64,000 nt of DNA from Deltaproteobacteria bacterium (GTDB lineage Bacteria > Myxococcota_A > Bradymonadia > REDH01): the NCBI GenBank assembly GCA_007693585.1, contig REDH01000056.1, positions 1 through 64,000 on the forward strand. The letters run 5' to 3'. Made by a program: the position numbers and the translations under genes. Below are positions 44,848 to 54,317 of the stretch, piece by piece (positions within the stretch are counted from its first letter, which is position 1; the number at the start of each line of letters is the position of its first letter). The notes beneath the pieces are model-generated. The model did no database searches. It was given only the letters and a program-made list of their open reading frames with translations, and was not told where the DNA came from.

Positions 44848-45717
44848 ATGCCGGGCTGTCGCCTCCGCGACCGACGCCGTTTCCCGCTGCGCCACACCCA
44901 CGCCACCCTCGCAGGCGCCTCGCTCCTCCTCGCCTCCGTCTTCGCCGGTTTCGCCCTGCCCCAGGACGCCAACGCCGAAAACCGGCGCGACGGCGATGTT
45001 CCCGGTGGCGAACGCCACGGTGCCGAAGAGGACACCGGCTACACCGGTTACCCCGTCGATCCCGGTCCACCCCACAGTGCCTACTACGACCCGTCCGCAC
45101 AGCACCGCACCTACTCCCCGGAGTGGACCGGAGCGTTCGTCGGAGGTGGTCTCCTCACCGGCGCCGCCCTGCCCCGCGGGCGCACCTTCACCGATCTCGA
45201 CAACTCCCTGTCCGGGGGCGTGTTCCTCAATGCAAGCTCCGTCCAGCAGCTGATCGACGTCCAGCTCACCTGGAACCACCATTCCACCCGCGGCGCCCTC
45301 GCGCTCGACGACAGCTCCATCGACCTGCAACGCCACAGCGTCGGCGCATCCGTGCTGGTTCATCCCTTCTTCATCGTCCTGCTCTTCGGTGACCGCTTCT
45401 TCTACACCCTCGCCCAGATCCACGCGGTCGCCGGGGTCACCCTCGACACCACCCGCTTCTCCACCGACGACGACACCTGGCGCCACACCGCCCCGGGCTG
45501 GCACCTCGGCGCAGGCTTCGACACCTATCTCGCCCGCCCTCGCGGACGCTCTTCCTGGTGGATCGGGCCCCAGTGGCGCGTGCAGCGGGTCGCAGGCGAC
45601 ATCGAGGATCCGCGCTTCCGCCGCTCCGGACTGTACGAACACCACGTCTGGCTCCGACTTTCCTGGCGATACCATGGCAACCTGCTCACCGGAATGCGCG
45701 GCCCCCGCGTGCCCTGA
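44848..45717 (+). CDS. Exported beta-barrel-like envelope protein
   Basis: A 289-residue protein with a twin-arginine-poor but clearly hydrophobic N-terminus (AGASLLLASVFAGFALP) after an Arg/His-rich start. The mature part is rich in Gly, Ser, Thr and aromatic residues arranged as short strands (AFVGGGLLTGAALPRGRTFT, QQLIDVQLTWNHHSTRGALA, GWHLGAGFDTYLARPRGRSS, RRSGLYEHHVWLRLSWRYHG), suggesting an outer-membrane barrel or beta-rich receptor. ATG 44848 was taken. Its 3' end overlaps the start of the lytic transglycosylase by 44 nt in another frame, so the pair may be co-expressed. No family is assigned. Confidence 0.6.
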   Translation: MPGCRLRDRRRFPLRHTHATLAGASLLLASVFAGFALPQDANAENRRDGDVPGGERHGAEEDTGYTGYPVDPGPPHSAYYDPSAQHRTYSPEWTGAFVGGGLLTGAALPRGRTFTDLDNSLSGGVFLNASSVQQLIDVQLTWNHHSTRGALALDDSSIDLQRHSVGASVLVHPFFIVLLFGDRFFYTLAQIHAVAGVTLDTTRFSTDDDTWRHTAPGWHLGAGFDTYLARPRGRSSWWIGPQWRVQRVAGDIEDPRFRRSGLYEHHVWLRLSWRYHGNLLTGMRGPRVP

Positions 45718-47689
45718 CCGCCCTCCCCGATCCGGTCCGTACACGACCGGATGCACTGGCGTACTGCTTCTTCTGCTCCTCCTCGGAGCCAACCCGACAC
45801 CCGCGGCAGCCGAAGACGACATGGTCTTCGAGGTCCACATCCCCACGTGGATGCCGAGCCCACGGACCCCGGAGGCCGAAACAGCACATCTCGTCCATCG
45901 CGCGCTCCGACACGGCCGCCATCGGGTGCTCGTCAGCCTTCTCCTGCCCGAGCTGATCGCGAGCGGCCATCGAGGTCCACTGCTCCAATCCCTCCTCGAC
46001 ACGCACCCCGACCTGCCCCGGTGGCGCCCCGAAGCCTACGCCCGCAGCCGAGCCGTACTCGCGGCGGCAGCAGGCCTGCGCCAGGACGCCGCCGCTCATC
46101 TCGTCCTGCCCACGGCCCCCACCGATATCGATGTCTTCTGCCTCGCGCTCGAACAGGTCGCGTCGCTCACCCCGGACCAGCCTGCCGAACCCCTCGAACG
46201 CGCCCTCCACGATCTCTGGTGCGCTGACGAGATCCCCGACGTCGGCGCTCTCCCCGAGGAACAGCTGCGACCCGCGGCCAACCACCTGTTCCGCACAAGG
46301 CATCGCGACGTGGCTCGCCCCCTGCTCCAACGTATCGCCGCACGCCTCGAACCCGAAAGCGCGCCGTGGTGCGCCGTGCGCCTCGACGAGGCAATCACGC
46401 TCTGGCGCCAACGGGAACGCGAAACGGCACTGCAGCACTTCCACGACCTCGAGCCCGTCTGTCGACCCCACCCCGCCACCCACGTCCGTCTGCTCTACGC
46501 GCTGATGATCCGGCACCTCGGCCGAGACGATGCCACGGCCCTCCGGTGGGCCGATCTCCTGCTCGATACCTACCCGGAACGCACCCACGCCGACGACGCC
46601 CTCTACTGGGCCACCGTCGCCGACCCCGCTCGACTGCAGACTGCGGTGCGTACTGCCCACAGCCGCTTTCCCGACGGGGACCTCGTCGGCCGCCTCCAGA
46701 CGGACGCGCTGCGCGCACTCGATCCCGATGACGCCCAGGCCCTGCTCGACGAACTCCTCGCCAGTCCATGGCGTGACCCCGCGTACGAGACCGCAGGACG
46801 GCTCGAGCTCGCCGCCGCCAGGCTCGCGGTCCAGCGCGGGGACGACCCGTGCCCCGCCATTTCCCTCCTGCACGCCCGATACCCTCATACCTGGTCCTCC
46901 GCCGTCGCCGAGCGCGATCAGGAGCTGCGCACCTGCGGCCATGCGCGACCCCGGCCACACGCCGACTCCATCACCCTCCGGGTGACGGATGCCGACAGGG
47001 CGGCGTGGACACGCGAACTCCTCGCCATCGGCGCGTATCGCGCGGCCGCCGAGATCTGGGAGTCCATCGACGATCCCACCGACGACGAGCGCTGGCTCGC
47101 CGCCGCGCTCCGCTACCGCGCCGGACAGGCTCGCGAGGCCCATCAACCGACCCGGTGGGCCCTCTACGGCTGGGAACGCCTGCACCCATGGGGCGACCCC
47201 CGATGGCGCATCGCATGGCCCGTGCACCGACGCCCCGAGGTGATCCAGGCCGCGACGACGACCGGGGTCCACCCCGGGCTGATCCTCGCCATGATGCGTG
47301 AGGAGAGCGCCTTCCTCGAAACCGTGCGCAGCTTCGCCGGCGCCACGGGACTGATGCAGGTGATGCCCGCGACCGCCGCCGAGCACCGACAAGGGGTTCC
47401 CGAAGACGCGGACTTCGCCGAACCCGCCATCAACATCCTCATCGGAGCCAACGTCCTCGACGGTCTGCTCAACCGATGGCCGGACGACATCATGCGCGTC
47501 GCCGTCGGCTACAACGCCGGACCCGGCAGGGTCCGTCAGTGGGACCGACGGTTCGGAGAGGTCCTCCCCGAGGACTGGATGGACGCCATTCCGTTTCCCG
47601 AAGCCTGGCACTACAGCCGGCGGGTGATGCAGTCCGAGCGCATCTACCGCCACCTCTATCCGTGGGACACGATGGCCCCCGACGAGTGA
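45674..47689 (+). CDS. Soluble lytic transglycosylase (Slt-type)
   Basis: A 671-residue periplasmic enzyme that cleaves the MurNAc-GlcNAc bond of peptidoglycan to 1,6-anhydro ends. After a signal segment (GVLLLLLLLGANPTPAAA) a long alpha-solenoid of TPR-like helices (residues about 70-480, as in Slt70's U domain) leads into the catalytic SLT domain with LAMMREESAF (catalytic Glu544), GATGLMQVMPATA and VGYNAGPGRV. ATG 45674 was chosen because the signal follows directly, at the cost of a 44-nt overlap with the upstream gene. Confidence 0.88.
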   Translation: MATCSPECAAPACPDRPPRSGPYTTGCTGVLLLLLLLGANPTPAAAEDDMVFEVHIPTWMPSPRTPEAETAHLVHRALRHGRHRVLVSLLLPELIASGHRGPLLQSLLDTHPDLPRWRPEAYARSRAVLAAAAGLRQDAAAHLVLPTAPTDIDVFCLALEQVASLTPDQPAEPLERALHDLWCADEIPDVGALPEEQLRPAANHLFRTRHRDVARPLLQRIAARLEPESAPWCAVRLDEAITLWRQRERETALQHFHDLEPVCRPHPATHVRLLYALMIRHLGRDDATALRWADLLLDTYPERTHADDALYWATVADPARLQTAVRTAHSRFPDGDLVGRLQTDALRALDPDDAQALLDELLASPWRDPAYETAGRLELAAARLAVQRGDDPCPAISLLHARYPHTWSSAVAERDQELRTCGHARPRPHADSITLRVTDADRAAWTRELLAIGAYRAAAEIWESIDDPTDDERWLAAALRYRAGQAREAHQPTRWALYGWERLHPWGDPRWRIAWPVHRRPEVIQAATTTGVHPGLILAMMREESAFLETVRSFAGATGLMQVMPATAAEHRQGVPEDADFAEPAINILIGANVLDGLLNRWPDDIMRVAVGYNAGPGRVRQWDRRFGEVLPEDWMDAIPFPEAWHYSRRVMQSERIYRHLYPWDTMAPDE

Positions 47690-47796
47690 CCCCAGTCCGA
47701 CCGAACCCTCCCTTGCCCTTCCCCTCCGGCAGTGCTTGAGTCCTTCGGCGGACGCACCACCCTCCGCGTCCAGCCTTCCCCCCCGCACCCGCCCCC

Positions 47797-48468
47797 GTGT
47801 CTTCCGTGTCCGGTTCCCGCCCCCCACACAAGACTGCCGCCACCAACGTCGTCTGGCACCCGACCATCATCCGGCGTGCGGAGCGCGAACGTCTCCTCGG
47901 GCAGCATGGGCGCCTCATCTGGTTCACCGGCCTGTCGGGCAGCGGAAAGTCAACCATCGCCAATGCCGTCGATGCGCTGCTCAACGAGCGTGGGCGACAC
48001 ACCTACATGCTCGACGGAGACAACCTCCGGCACGGACTTTGCCGCGATCTCGGCTTCGCCCCCGACGACCGAACCGAGAACATCCGTCGCATCGCCGAGG
48101 TCGGCAGACTCTTCGTCGACGCGGGACTCATCGCGCTCGCGGCCTTCATCTCCCCGCTGCGAACCGATCGCGAGTTCGTGCGCAGCAGGGTCGACGCCGG
48201 CGACTTCATCGAAGTGTTCGTCGACACCCCACTCGACGTCTGCGAGCAGCGTGACCCGAAGGGGCTCTACCAGCGCGCTCGGCGCGGCGAAATCGCCGAT
48301 TTCACCGGCATCTCTGCACCCTACGAACCACCGGAGCACCCGGAGGTTCACCTGCGCCCGAACGACATGGCGAGCGTTCGAGACGCCGCCGAGCGCGTCG
48401 TCAACGCGCTGCTGCGCTTCGAAGAGGACGACCGCCGAACCCTCCTCGGGCATCGTCGACCCGAGTAG
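47797..48468 (+). CDS. cysC: Adenylylsulfate kinase
   Basis: Phosphorylates APS to PAPS in sulfate assimilation. The 223-residue product has the P-loop GLSGSGKST at 45-53, [16 protein letters not shown], then [16 protein letters not shown] and the CysC-specific [12 protein letters not shown], giving a stand-alone kinase of normal length with a slightly extended N-terminus. The GTG at 47797 has no obvious ribosome binding site. The ATP-sulfurylase subunit genes are 15 kb away (cysD at 63018), so CysC is not in their operon here. Confidence 0.95.
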   Translation: MSSVSGSRPPHKTAATNVVWHPTIIRRAERERLLGQHGRLIWFTGLSGSGKSTIANAVDALLNERGRHTYMLDGDNLRHGLCRDLGFAPDDRTENIRRIAEVGRLFVDAGLIALAAFISPLRTDREFVRSRVDAGDFIEVFVDTPLDVCEQRDPKGLYQRARRGEIADFTGISAPYEPPEHPEVHLRPNDMASVRDAAERVVNALLRFEEDDRRTLLGHRRPE

Positions 48469-48564
48469 CGACCGGTTTGGGCGCGGCCGCCATGGACGTG
48501 CACTTCGCGCCCGGTGCAGCCACTGTTCGCGCGGCCTGATCCGAACGACAACGCCCCGACGGGC

Positions 48565-51500
48565 TCAGGGCGTGGTCGTGCCGGGCGCTCGGAGCATCAG
48601 GTTCTCGTACTCGATCGAGGTTGCCTCCCAACGCCCCTGTCCGGTCACCGTTCGCGAGAAGTCGTCGATGCTGAAGTCCGCCTCCGTCCGGATCGCCCGG
48701 ACCAGCACCTGGAGCGAGCCCACGGGCAGCTCCGGACCGGCGAAGCCGGCCCAGGTCGGGAAGTCGTTGAGGTGGAAGGAGCGATAATCTCCCGGCACGA
48801 ACACGGTCCATCGATCGAAGCCGAAGTTGTTCGCGGTCACGGTCAGAAGCCAGAAATCCGGCGGGTCCAGATCGTCGTCGATCTCCCACTCGATGTACCC
48901 GTCGGAGAACGGCTGAGCGGGCCCGGGCACGAGAAAGCGCGGCAGAGGAAGAAGGGGAGGCATCCTGAGAACCTGCGGATACCTCCTCATGTTGCGTGCC
49001 CAGCTGTTCGTTCCGGGCAGGGTCCCCTGGGTGGGATAGACCCCGGCCGTGACGGTGTAGAGCACCCCGGCGAGCGGTCCGGCCAGGGGCGGGAGCCCGG
49101 CGATCCGCATGGGCTGGGTGATGCCCCGGTAGTTGTCGAACCCTTCGAGCACGCCCTCACTGCTGAAGTCGAAGACGATGGAGGCCTCGATCCGGCCGGG
49201 GAAGAACGCTCCGGGCACGACCGTCGGCGCATTGGGAAGCTGCAGGTCGAACCCGCGATCCAGCGGGATGTTGCAGTCGATCTGCGCCTCCGCGGGCGGA
49301 TCCCCCGGCCGCTGGGACAGGCCGCGCACCACCCCGAGTCGCCGCGCGTGGAACACCCCGTCGAGCAGGTAGCCGCAGCGGGCGATCAGCGCGAAGTCCC
49401 CCAGCCGGGCGGTGAATCCGAACGGCCCGTTCTCGCTCAGCACATTCGAGCCCGGGGCCACCTCGGGGTTGCGGAAGCCCTGGAACTCCCGTGTCGTCTC
49501 CAGGTAGGCCCGGGGGATTGCACCATCGGGCAGGACCTCCTGCTTCTCCATGCCGGTGAGGTACCCCTGCACGAAGCCCGGCGGGGGCGGCGGCGGCCTC
49601 GGCGGCGGCGGCGAGTCGTCACAGTCCGGGTCGTTCGGGTCGCACGGCTCCGGCGGAAGCTGGGCGAGCATGAGCGTGACCCGCCTGGCGTTGGTGTCGA
49701 CGATCGACTCCACCCCCCGGTCCGGCGCGAAGGCGGTCACGGTCTGCGGTCCGCGCAGTTCGGGGTCCTGAAAGGTCACCTCGCCGGCCGGCCCCGTGGT
49801 GGCCACCCACGGGGTCGTGCTGCGCACGCCCACCTGAACCGTCGCTCCCTCGACCGGAAAGAACGTCCCGAACTCCCGCACCGTCACCGTCACCTCTCCG
49901 TCGATGACCCCGCCCCCTGCCCCGCCCGAGGCGATGGCCGCAGAGACGTACCGGTATGGTTCCTCGAACACCCAGCTCCCCTCCCCGCAGCCCGACACCG
50001 CCACATCCACGGGGCCCACGGGCCCACCCGGCGTCGTCGCCTCGAGCAGCCCCGTACCCACGCGCACCGTCTCCAGCGGTTCCCCGCCCACGCGCACCGT
50101 GCATCCGGGGCCGAAGCCACGTCCGATCACGGTGACCCTCGTGCCGCCTCCCGACGGACCCGACGCCGGCGCGAACGAATCGAATGCGATGCCGTCCCGC
50201 CACTCCACCCGCAGGCCCGTGGGAAGAACCAGCCACCCCACCCTCACCGCGAGCGAAGCGCTCCCCTCCGAACCGGGCGGTACCGCAAACGTCAGGGCCT
50301 CGCCCGTCCGCTCGATGGGCACGATCTCGCGACCCTCGAGCACCACGCTGTCGACTCCATCCAGCCCGGTCCCCGACAACGTCATCGTACCGCCCGCCGT
50401 CGTCACGTGTCCCGGGCTCAGCCCATCGAACGACGGGTTCGGCACGTACTCGAACGGCGCGGCGCCCGGCTGTCCCTCGACCTCGACCTCCACCGTCCCC
50501 GGCGAGCCCCCCGGCGACATCACGAGCACCACCCGCCCACTCCCGTCAACGACCGTCGCCTCGTCCGCTCCGAACCACACGCGGACGTCACTACCCGACA
50601 CCTCCTGCGGAACCACCACCGCGACGAGGTCACCTCCCGCGGCGAGCCCCGCCTCCGGATGCACCGACAGCGAACCCACCACCTCCTCCGCGAAAGTGAA
50701 CGGTTCGGCCAGCACGCCCGAACCCCTCGCCCCACAGTCCCAGCGGACCTCCGCAAGCCCTGGCGCCCCACCGGGAGACGTGATCAGGAATCCACCTCGT
50801 CCGTCCTCCACCAGCGGCGCGCCCAGATTGCGAAACCGCAGCGTGCAATCCGGACCCAGCCCCTCCCCGAACACCCGCAGCGCCTCGCCACCCGCAACCG
50901 AACCCTCCGCGGGCAGCACCGCGCGCACACGGGGCGCTTCCTCCCACGTGAACGCGCCCGCACGCGACGCGAGCCGCGTATCCACCGCACGAACGGTCAC
51001 AGCGCGACCAGGAGCTCCCGGCGGTGTCACCACCTCGAGCACCCGCGACGACAGCGCCGTCACCTCGCGCGCCTCCCGATCCCCGAAGAACACCCGCGTG
51101 TCCGGGCCGAACCCCGCGCCGTGCACCTGCACCGTCGTCCCCCCAGAAGAGGGTCCCCGCGCCGGCTCCAGGGAATCCAACCGCAGCGCGGCCTCGTAGC
51201 GGTACGCGTCCGGCAGCGTGAACACCCCCGCCTCGTTCTCGACCCGAAGCGACGCCAGCCCCGCCTCGCCCGGCTCCGTCATGAACCACAGCTCCAGGTC
51301 GTCGATCACGTCCACCGCCGGTTGCACCACACCGCCGAGATACACGTCCACATCGCTCGTGAAATGCTCGCCCCGCACCACCACCAGCGTCCCTCCCTCG
51401 GCGGGACCGGATACCGGGGCCAGGGACCGCACCACCGGAGCGTCACCGGGGATCTCCGGCGTGGGCGGAGGAAACGGAAGATCCCCCGTCTCGCTGCCCA

Positions 51501-51705
51501 GGTCCGGCGGCTGCGTCCTCGGGGGACGTTCCCCCGACGGCGGAGGGGTCGACGTGGACGATCCCGCGTGATCGTCGGACGACCCGGACGACGCACCCGT
51601 CGTGGGCTCGATCTGCGACCCCCCATCGCGGACCTGCGGGTCGCTGCACGCGACAAGACATCCGGCGACGATCGCGATCGTCGTCCACCTTGCGATCCGT
51701 TCCAT
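48565..51705 (-). CDS. Large lipoprotein with six IPT/TIG repeats
   Basis: A 1046-residue product with lipobox LVAC (Cys20 in MERIARWTTIAIVAGCLVAC). A Ser/Gly/Pro-rich linker precedes six IPT/TIG beta-sandwich repeats, each with the family's GG-T core, for example SLAPVSGPAEGGTLVVVRGE, SLEPARGPSSGGTTVQVHGA, AVLPAEGSVAGGEALRVFGE, PNPSFDGLSPGHVTTAGGTM and FAPASGPSGGGTRVTVIGRG. After them come an Ig/carboxypeptidase-regulatory-like domain (GTFFPVEGATVQVGV), a Pro/Asp-rich spacer and a C-terminal beta region. This is a typical long surface lipoprotein of predatory or gliding delta-type bacteria, probably adhesive. ATG 51705 has GGAG 9 nt upstream. Confidence 0.82.
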   Translation of the reverse strand: MERIARWTTIAIVAGCLVACSDPQVRDGGSQIEPTTGASSGSSDDHAGSSTSTPPPSGERPPRTQPPDLGSETGDLPFPPPTPEIPGDAPVVRSLAPVSGPAEGGTLVVVRGEHFTSDVDVYLGGVVQPAVDVIDDLELWFMTEPGEAGLASLRVENEAGVFTLPDAYRYEAALRLDSLEPARGPSSGGTTVQVHGAGFGPDTRVFFGDREAREVTALSSRVLEVVTPPGAPGRAVTVRAVDTRLASRAGAFTWEEAPRVRAVLPAEGSVAGGEALRVFGEGLGPDCTLRFRNLGAPLVEDGRGGFLITSPGGAPGLAEVRWDCGARGSGVLAEPFTFAEEVVGSLSVHPEAGLAAGGDLVAVVVPQEVSGSDVRVWFGADEATVVDGSGRVVLVMSPGGSPGTVEVEVEGQPGAAPFEYVPNPSFDGLSPGHVTTAGGTMTLSGTGLDGVDSVVLEGREIVPIERTGEALTFAVPPGSEGSASLAVRVGWLVLPTGLRVEWRDGIAFDSFAPASGPSGGGTRVTVIGRGFGPGCTVRVGGEPLETVRVGTGLLEATTPGGPVGPVDVAVSGCGEGSWVFEEPYRYVSAAIASGGAGGGVIDGEVTVTVREFGTFFPVEGATVQVGVRSTTPWVATTGPAGEVTFQDPELRGPQTVTAFAPDRGVESIVDTNARRVTLMLAQLPPEPCDPNDPDCDDSPPPPRPPPPPPGFVQGYLTGMEKQEVLPDGAIPRAYLETTREFQGFRNPEVAPGSNVLSENGPFGFTARLGDFALIARCGYLLDGVFHARRLGVVRGLSQRPGDPPAEAQIDCNIPLDRGFDLQLPNAPTVVPGAFFPGRIEASIVFDFSSEGVLEGFDNYRGITQPMRIAGLPPLAGPLAGVLYTVTAGVYPTQGTLPGTNSWARNMRRYPQVLRMPPLLPLPRFLVPGPAQPFSDGYIEWEIDDDLDPPDFWLLTVTANNFGFDRWTVFVPGDYRSFHLNDFPTWAGFAGPELPVGSLQVLVRAIRTEADFSIDDFSRTVTGQGRWEATSIEYENLMLRAPGTTTP

Positions 51706-51876
51706 GGGGGACTGCTCCAGGCCGTATGGGCAACACGCCACGGCTCCACATCCGGAAGCGGTGGTCGTGCAGGTGCTCAGTCTAGTGCTTCACCGCCTGC
51801 CGTGCCAGTGATGTTCCGGAACGTCCGTGGCCCGTTCGGCTCACGCCAGAATCCCAGGACGGAACCCGCGCCCCTC

Positions 51877-52632
51877 TCACCCCGCGGCGAAGAGCCGCCA
51901 CGCCGCCAGCAGCACGAAGACCACCAGCGCTCCGCGGACCACGTTCGCCGGCAGACGCAGCATCAGGCGGATGCCGAGCACGGCCCCCAGCCACCCGCCG
52001 AGCGCCAGCCCCAGCCCGGCGCGCCAGTCCACCTGCCCCGCCAGCACGAACACCGTCAGGCTCACCACGCTGAACATCACCGCCAGAACGATCTTGATCG
52101 CGTTCGATGCGACGATCTCCATGCGCCCGAGCACGTGCAGCACGAGCAGGACCAGGATACCCACCCCCATCTGCACGAAACCCGCCATGAACCCCGCCGC
52201 GAGGAGCGCCGGATGCATCCACCAGCGCAGGACCGCCTCGCCCCGACACACAGGCGCCGACCCCCCGCCCCGACGCCCGCGCCACAGCTCGAACACGAGC
52301 ACCACCCCCATCGCCACGAACACCCACGCCAGCGCCATCCGGAAGACGCCCTCGTCCATGACCGAAGCGCTCCAGGCCCCCAGCACCGTCCCCACCGCCG
52401 CCGCCGGCAACGCCCCCAGCGCCGCCCGAACCGGAATGCGCCGACGCCGGCCGAGCGCCACGGCCCCGGTCACACTCTGCACCAGGATCACCAGCCGGTT
52501 CGTCCCGTTGGCCACTTGCGGCGGCATCCCGCTCGCCAGCAGCAACCCGAGCGACAGCGCGCTGCCCCCTCCCGCAACCATGTTCACGATCGCCGCGAGG
52601 ACGCCGATCACCACGGCCAGCGCGAACACCAT
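51877..52632 (-). CDS. TauE/SafE-family membrane permease
   Basis: A 251-residue polytopic protein with about eight hydrophobic segments and the family's N-terminal motif (AAIVNMVAGGGSALSLGLLL), then NGTNRLVILVQSVTGA and a second half repeat (LLAAGFMAGFVQMGVGILVL, NAIKIVLAVMFSVVSLTVFV). TauE/SafE proteins move sulfonates, sulfite or related anions across the inner membrane; the substrate here is unknown. ATG 52632 was preferred to a GTG at 52665 that would overlap the upstream gene. It is the last gene of the operon containing the Hedgehog-like lipoprotein, 22 nt downstream of it. Confidence 0.85.
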   Translation of the reverse strand: MVFALAVVIGVLAAIVNMVAGGGSALSLGLLLASGMPPQVANGTNRLVILVQSVTGAVALGRRRRIPVRAALGALPAAAVGTVLGAWSASVMDEGVFRMALAWVFVAMGVVLVFELWRGRRGGGSAPVCRGEAVLRWWMHPALLAAGFMAGFVQMGVGILVLLVLHVLGRMEIVASNAIKIVLAVMFSVVSLTVFVLAGQVDWRAGLGLALGGWLGAVLGIRLMLRLPANVVRGALVVFVLLAAWRLFAAG

Positions 52633-52654
52633 GCCTTCCCCGCCCGGGAGCAGC

Positions 52655-54313
52655 TCAGTCGGCACGTCCGTCCCGCCGCGCGTCCAGCCAGACCGACCAC
52701 GCCGCCGTCCGCACGTGCGGACGCAACCACGCCTCGAGCACCTCTCCTCCCCCTCCATCCACGCGCACGACCGGCTCCACCGCGAACCGCACGTCGTCCG
52801 CGTTCCGGCTCGCAGGCGGCAACTGCCCGTCGGCGTACCGCCAGAACAGCCGCCCGTCCGCCACGACCAGCTCCCGAAGCCCGTCCACCGTGCGCGTCGA
52901 CCACTCCTCCACCTCACCGGGCCACCCGAGCCGAGTCGTCAGCGCACGCGCCCCCTCGATCGCCCCCGCCTCACCGACCCGTTCCGCCGCCCCCGCCAGC
53001 CTCCGCTCCCACAGCGCGTACCGGGCCGCACCCTCCCGCTCGATCCACGCCATCCGCGTCGGCACCACCGACGCATGCGCATGGAACGCATCCTCGAACA
53101 GCACCCAGTCAAAACCCGCGCACACGGCGAGCGCCGAGAGCTGCCCGTAGAAGCGCCGCCGCTCGACCAGCGTCGATCCGGGCACCGGATCGAGGGTCAG
53201 ATCCCCCGCACGCCCCTGATAGTGCGTGGACCGCTCCGAGTGCTCGATGAACGAGTCATACGCCTCGGTGAGCCGAAGGTCGAACGCCGGAACACCGGAC
53301 AGCGGGTCCCGCCACTGCTGCCGCACCAGCGCGCCCAGGACCGCCACCGCGGCCGAGAGGTTCGGGTCCATCAGGAAGTCCTCGTCCTGATGGTTCCGCT
53401 CGTCCCGCCGCGTGCGCGGCGAATTCCTCACCTCCTCGTTCTTGAAGCCCACCGTCTCGGCGCCCGGCGCGATGCGAAAGTCCACGAGCCAGGCGAAGGC
53501 ATCCGCTCTCGCGATGCGCTCCGCCGGATCGACAAGCCCCACGGCGCGATCCTCCGACACATCGGGCACGCTCTCCCTCAGCCGCAACCGGCGCTGCCCG
53601 CACGCGATCTCCGGCTCCTCCACACGCTCCGGTTCCGGCCGAAGCACCATCCGGCCCAGACGGGCCACCGGAAAGACCACCCGCGCCCCTTCCGAATCCA
53701 CCGGCGCCCGCGCGATGATCGTGTACGCCATCAGCCCCGGCTGCCAGGCCAGCAGCTGCAGCGGCTGGCCGGGCGGAAAGACACCGTCGACCGGGACGCT
53801 CAGGCGCGCCGTACCCCGAAACTCCAGATTCCAGGGGCCACCCACGATTCCCCCGAAGACCGGGCTCGACGGCAGCGGACGCTCCAGCGCCCCGGCTCCG
53901 CCGGGCACCTCCAGGGTCACCACGCGACGCTCCGGCATCGCCCCGGGCGGGATCTCCAGCACCACATCCCCCGAACGCAACGTGCCGCCTGCGCTCCCCA
54001 CCGGCGCCGACACCGCCTGCCCGCGCTGCAGCTCCCCGTAGCTTCCCGTGCGGCGCACCTCCTCGAGGGCAGCCCGCTCCCCGGACGACTCCTCCGTAGG
54101 AACTACCTCCGACTGCGGTCGCCCCTCCGCTCCCGAAACCTCCGCCGTCTCCGCCCCACGATCCTCCACACGGGCCGCAACACCCTCGTCCACCGCCACC
54201 GTCTCCGCCTCCCCCTCGCCCGACCGCGACGGCGCTTCGTCCCGCCCGCACCCGTTCGTCCACGCCGCAACGACTACGGCGACTCCCAGCATCACGACCC
54301 CGAATGCGCGCAT
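52655..54313 (-). CDS. Lipoprotein with ZU5-like and Hedgehog-N (Hh/DD-peptidase) domains
   Basis: A 552-residue lipoprotein (lipidated Cys22). An acidic linker of about 70 residues leads to a ZU5-like domain (about 98-226; GGTLRSGDVVLEIPPGAMPE). From about 286 to 420 the sequence strikingly matches the Hedgehog N-terminal signalling domain: FKNEE (290-294), LRLTEAYD, HSERSTHYQGRAGDLT and GFDWVLFEDAFHAHASV. The Hh zinc-site residues are all present in register (His358, His364, Asp371, Glu407, His411, His413, corresponding to Shh His135, His141, Asp148, Glu177, His181, His183), as are some calcium-site acids (Glu293, Glu294, Glu350, Asp353). In bacteria this fold is expected to be a peptidoglycan DD-peptidase-like zinc hydrolase; activity here is inferred. 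ATG 54313 has GGGAG 9 nt upstream. Confidence 0.8.
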   Translation of the reverse strand: MRAFGVVMLGVAVVVAAWTNGCGRDEAPSRSGEGEAETVAVDEGVAARVEDRGAETAEVSGAEGRPQSEVVPTEESSGERAALEEVRRTGSYGELQRGQAVSAPVGSAGGTLRSGDVVLEIPPGAMPERRVVTLEVPGGAGALERPLPSSPVFGGIVGGPWNLEFRGTARLSVPVDGVFPPGQPLQLLAWQPGLMAYTIIARAPVDSEGARVVFPVARLGRMVLRPEPERVEEPEIACGQRRLRLRESVPDVSEDRAVGLVDPAERIARADAFAWLVDFRIAPGAETVGFKNEEVRNSPRTRRDERNHQDEDFLMDPNLSAAVAVLGALVRQQWRDPLSGVPAFDLRLTEAYDSFIEHSERSTHYQGRAGDLTLDPVPGSTLVERRRFYGQLSALAVCAGFDWVLFEDAFHAHASVVPTRMAWIEREGAARYALWERRLAGAAERVGEAGAIEGARALTTRLGWPGEVEEWSTRTVDGLRELVVADGRLFWRYADGQLPPASRNADDVRFAVEPVVRVDGGGGEVLEAWLRPHVRTAAWSVWLDARRDGRAD

Positions 54314-54317
54314 GCCG

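Noticed and set aside
48514..53250. A 1578-codon open frame on the + strand
   Set aside because: It runs antisense to the IPT/TIG lipoprotein, the TauE/SafE permease and the Hh-like gene. Its Arg/Pro/His-rich product is typical of high-GC shadow frames.
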